DNA of 6,244 nt from Bacteroidota bacterium (GTDB lineage Bacteria; Bacteroidota; Bacteroidia; Flavobacteriales; Flavobacteriaceae), in assembly GCA_024278565.1 (NCBI GenBank), contig JAJRSY010000109.1:1-6244 (forward strand). Direction: 5' to 3'. Position numbers and translations under genes: made by a program. A model generated the notes under the pieces. The model was not told the origin of the DNA. It searched no databases and saw only the letters and a program-made list of their open reading frames with translations. Below, piece by piece: positions 5,520-6,244 of the stretch (the stretch's first letter is position 1; every line of letters begins with the position of its first letter).

Positions 5520-5732
5520 TTGTCAGGGTCCTGTTTGGGCCGTTTTTTATAGCTTCTTCCCCCTGTCTGGTCCGGCAGGCAGCCCGGCTTTGGCCAAAAC
5601 ATAGAATATACTGAAAACGACGTTCGACCCTTGGTACGCATAAATAGTACCACTATAAGGCATGAGAGACAAACTAATTGTCAAGAAAGGTTGGTGGTTA
5701 TTTCATTTATATCCTAAAAGTTAGCTGCGACC
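5520..5732. other. Non-coding stretch downstream of the Gre-like gene
   Basis: No convincing coding frame is present. It holds a weak hairpin (GGTCC 5527-5531 with GGGCC 5537-5541, including a T-G pair, followed by T6 at 5543-5548) oriented for the plus strand, where no gene needs it, and the GC-rich palindrome at 5563-5582. No clear terminator follows the Gre-like gene on the minus strand. Confidence 0.5.
5563..5582. repeat. GC-rich palindrome, diverged copy 3
   Basis: CTGTCTG (5563-5569) and CAGGCAG (5576-5582) form a 7-bp stem with one G-T pair around GTCCGG. The right half and the CCGGCAGG core match the copies at 1970-1988 and 2102-2122. All three copies are intergenic, which fits a dispersed family of palindromes. 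Confidence 0.65.
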
Positions 5733-6191
5733 CTAATCGTTTTCCAAAATCTCAACCTGCTCTTTATTGAAAAATACAAGGTCGCCGATCTTTTTACCCA
5801 GCAGCAACTGACCGATAGGTGTAGCAACCGAAATACAGAAAATAGAAAGCCCGTCAACCTTGAGTTCACCAGCTGAAATTGCCAAATAATAAATGTCCTT
5901 TGAAGTTTTTACCAGACTGCCCAAACCTATTGTTTCTGATTGTTTTTGTAAAGTGACCCTTGCCAATGACCGTTCCATTATTTCCGCTTCCGCCAATTGA
6001 ACCCCAAGTTTTTCACGCTCAAGTTGAAGCATCGCCCTACCCGTTTCGTGCTTATCGCCTGCGCTGCTTTTAGTTTCAGAAGACAAAGCTTCCTGTACTG
6101 CGCCGATATTGGTTTTAATACGCTGTAAACGATCTTCTACGTATCTTGTACAAAAGCAGTGCGCATTCTTCTTTAAATGATTTGATGTCAT
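5733..6191 (-). CDS. GreA/GreB-like transcription factor
   Basis: A 152-residue protein with the two-part layout of Gre factors: an N-terminal helical hairpin (about residues 10-85) and a C-terminal FKBP-like domain (about 88-152). At the hairpin tip, SAGDKHETGRAML (residues 43-55) has D46 and E49 with the same spacing as the two acidic residues of E. coli GreA that reach into the RNA polymerase channel and promote transcript cleavage (GDLSEN). The C-terminal TPIGQLLLGKKIGD matches the Gre signature SPIG.ALLGK..GD. Close relatives in Flavobacteriaceae are often misnamed 3-oxoacyl-ACP synthase; nothing here supports that. The start ATG at 6189-6191 gives the expected N-terminal length; a Cys-containing segment, HCFC (11-14), opens the first helix. 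The leader is AT-rich without a clear promoter. It is probably transcribed separately from the sugar genes. Confidence 0.88.
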   Translation of the reverse strand: MTSNHLKKNAHCFCTRYVEDRLQRIKTNIGAVQEALSSETKSSAGDKHETGRAMLQLEREKLGVQLAEAEIMERSLARVTLQKQSETIGLGSLVKTSKDIYYLAISAGELKVDGLSIFCISVATPIGQLLLGKKIGDLVFFNKEQVEILEND

Positions 6192-6244
6192 TGAACCCGT
6201 CTTGAGTTATTCTTTTGGTTGAGGTAAAAAACAAAAACACAATA

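Noticed and set aside
5527..5548. Plus-strand terminator (GGTCC/GGGCC stem followed by T6)
   Set aside because: The stem is only 5 bp with one T-G pair, and no plus-strand gene ends upstream of it; kept only as a remark.

Overview
The window looks like chromosomal DNA of a marine-type member of the Bacteroidota, most likely Flavobacteriaceae. This rests on AT-rich coding with A-rich leaders instead of strong Shine-Dalgarno sites, a GreA-like protein of the form seen in Flavobacteriaceae, a Tat-exported Gfo/Idh oxidoreductase next to a DUF1080 lipoprotein, a match to the Bacteroidota -7 box (TAnnTTTG), and the CCTGCC...GGCAGG and TCATTCCGA-type intergenic palindromes. No species is claimed.

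Layout. Bases 1-438 (+) are the 3' end of a PQQ-type sugar dehydrogenase (glucose/sorbosone dehydrogenase family). It converges on uxaC, uronate isomerase (512-1918, -). A gene-free stretch (1919-2372) holds an 11-bp direct repeat, a GC-rich palindrome and an inverted-repeat-bounded, MITE-like element of about 273 bp (2054-2326). Next come two tightly spaced minus-strand genes, read in the order DUF1080 two-domain lipoprotein (3708-5081) then Tat-exported Gfo/Idh oxidoreductase (2373-3701), 6 bp apart. Just upstream of that pair is a miniature, internally deleted IS200/IS605 element (about 5102-5468). It has a broken Y1 transposase and hairpins with a shared CTAAAG core. A candidate promoter lies beyond it (5487-5494). 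The last gene is a GreA/GreB-like factor (5733-6191, -), preceded in the window by a further GC-rich palindrome.

How the genes fit together. The sugar dehydrogenase, uronate isomerase, Gfo/Idh oxidoreductase and DUF1080 protein together suggest carbohydrate catabolism. DUF1080 proteins are known as 3-keto-disaccharide hydrolases, and Gfo/Idh enzymes can make 3-keto sugars with NAD(P). Here both partners carry export signals, so oxidation and cleavage of a glycoside outside the cytoplasm is a reasonable inference, with the substrate unknown. UxaC would process hexuronates in the cytoplasm. The Gre-like gene is probably unrelated housekeeping. The least ordinary parts of the window are non-coding: the mini-IS with its hairpin family, and the nested palindromes between uxaC and the Gfo/Idh gene.
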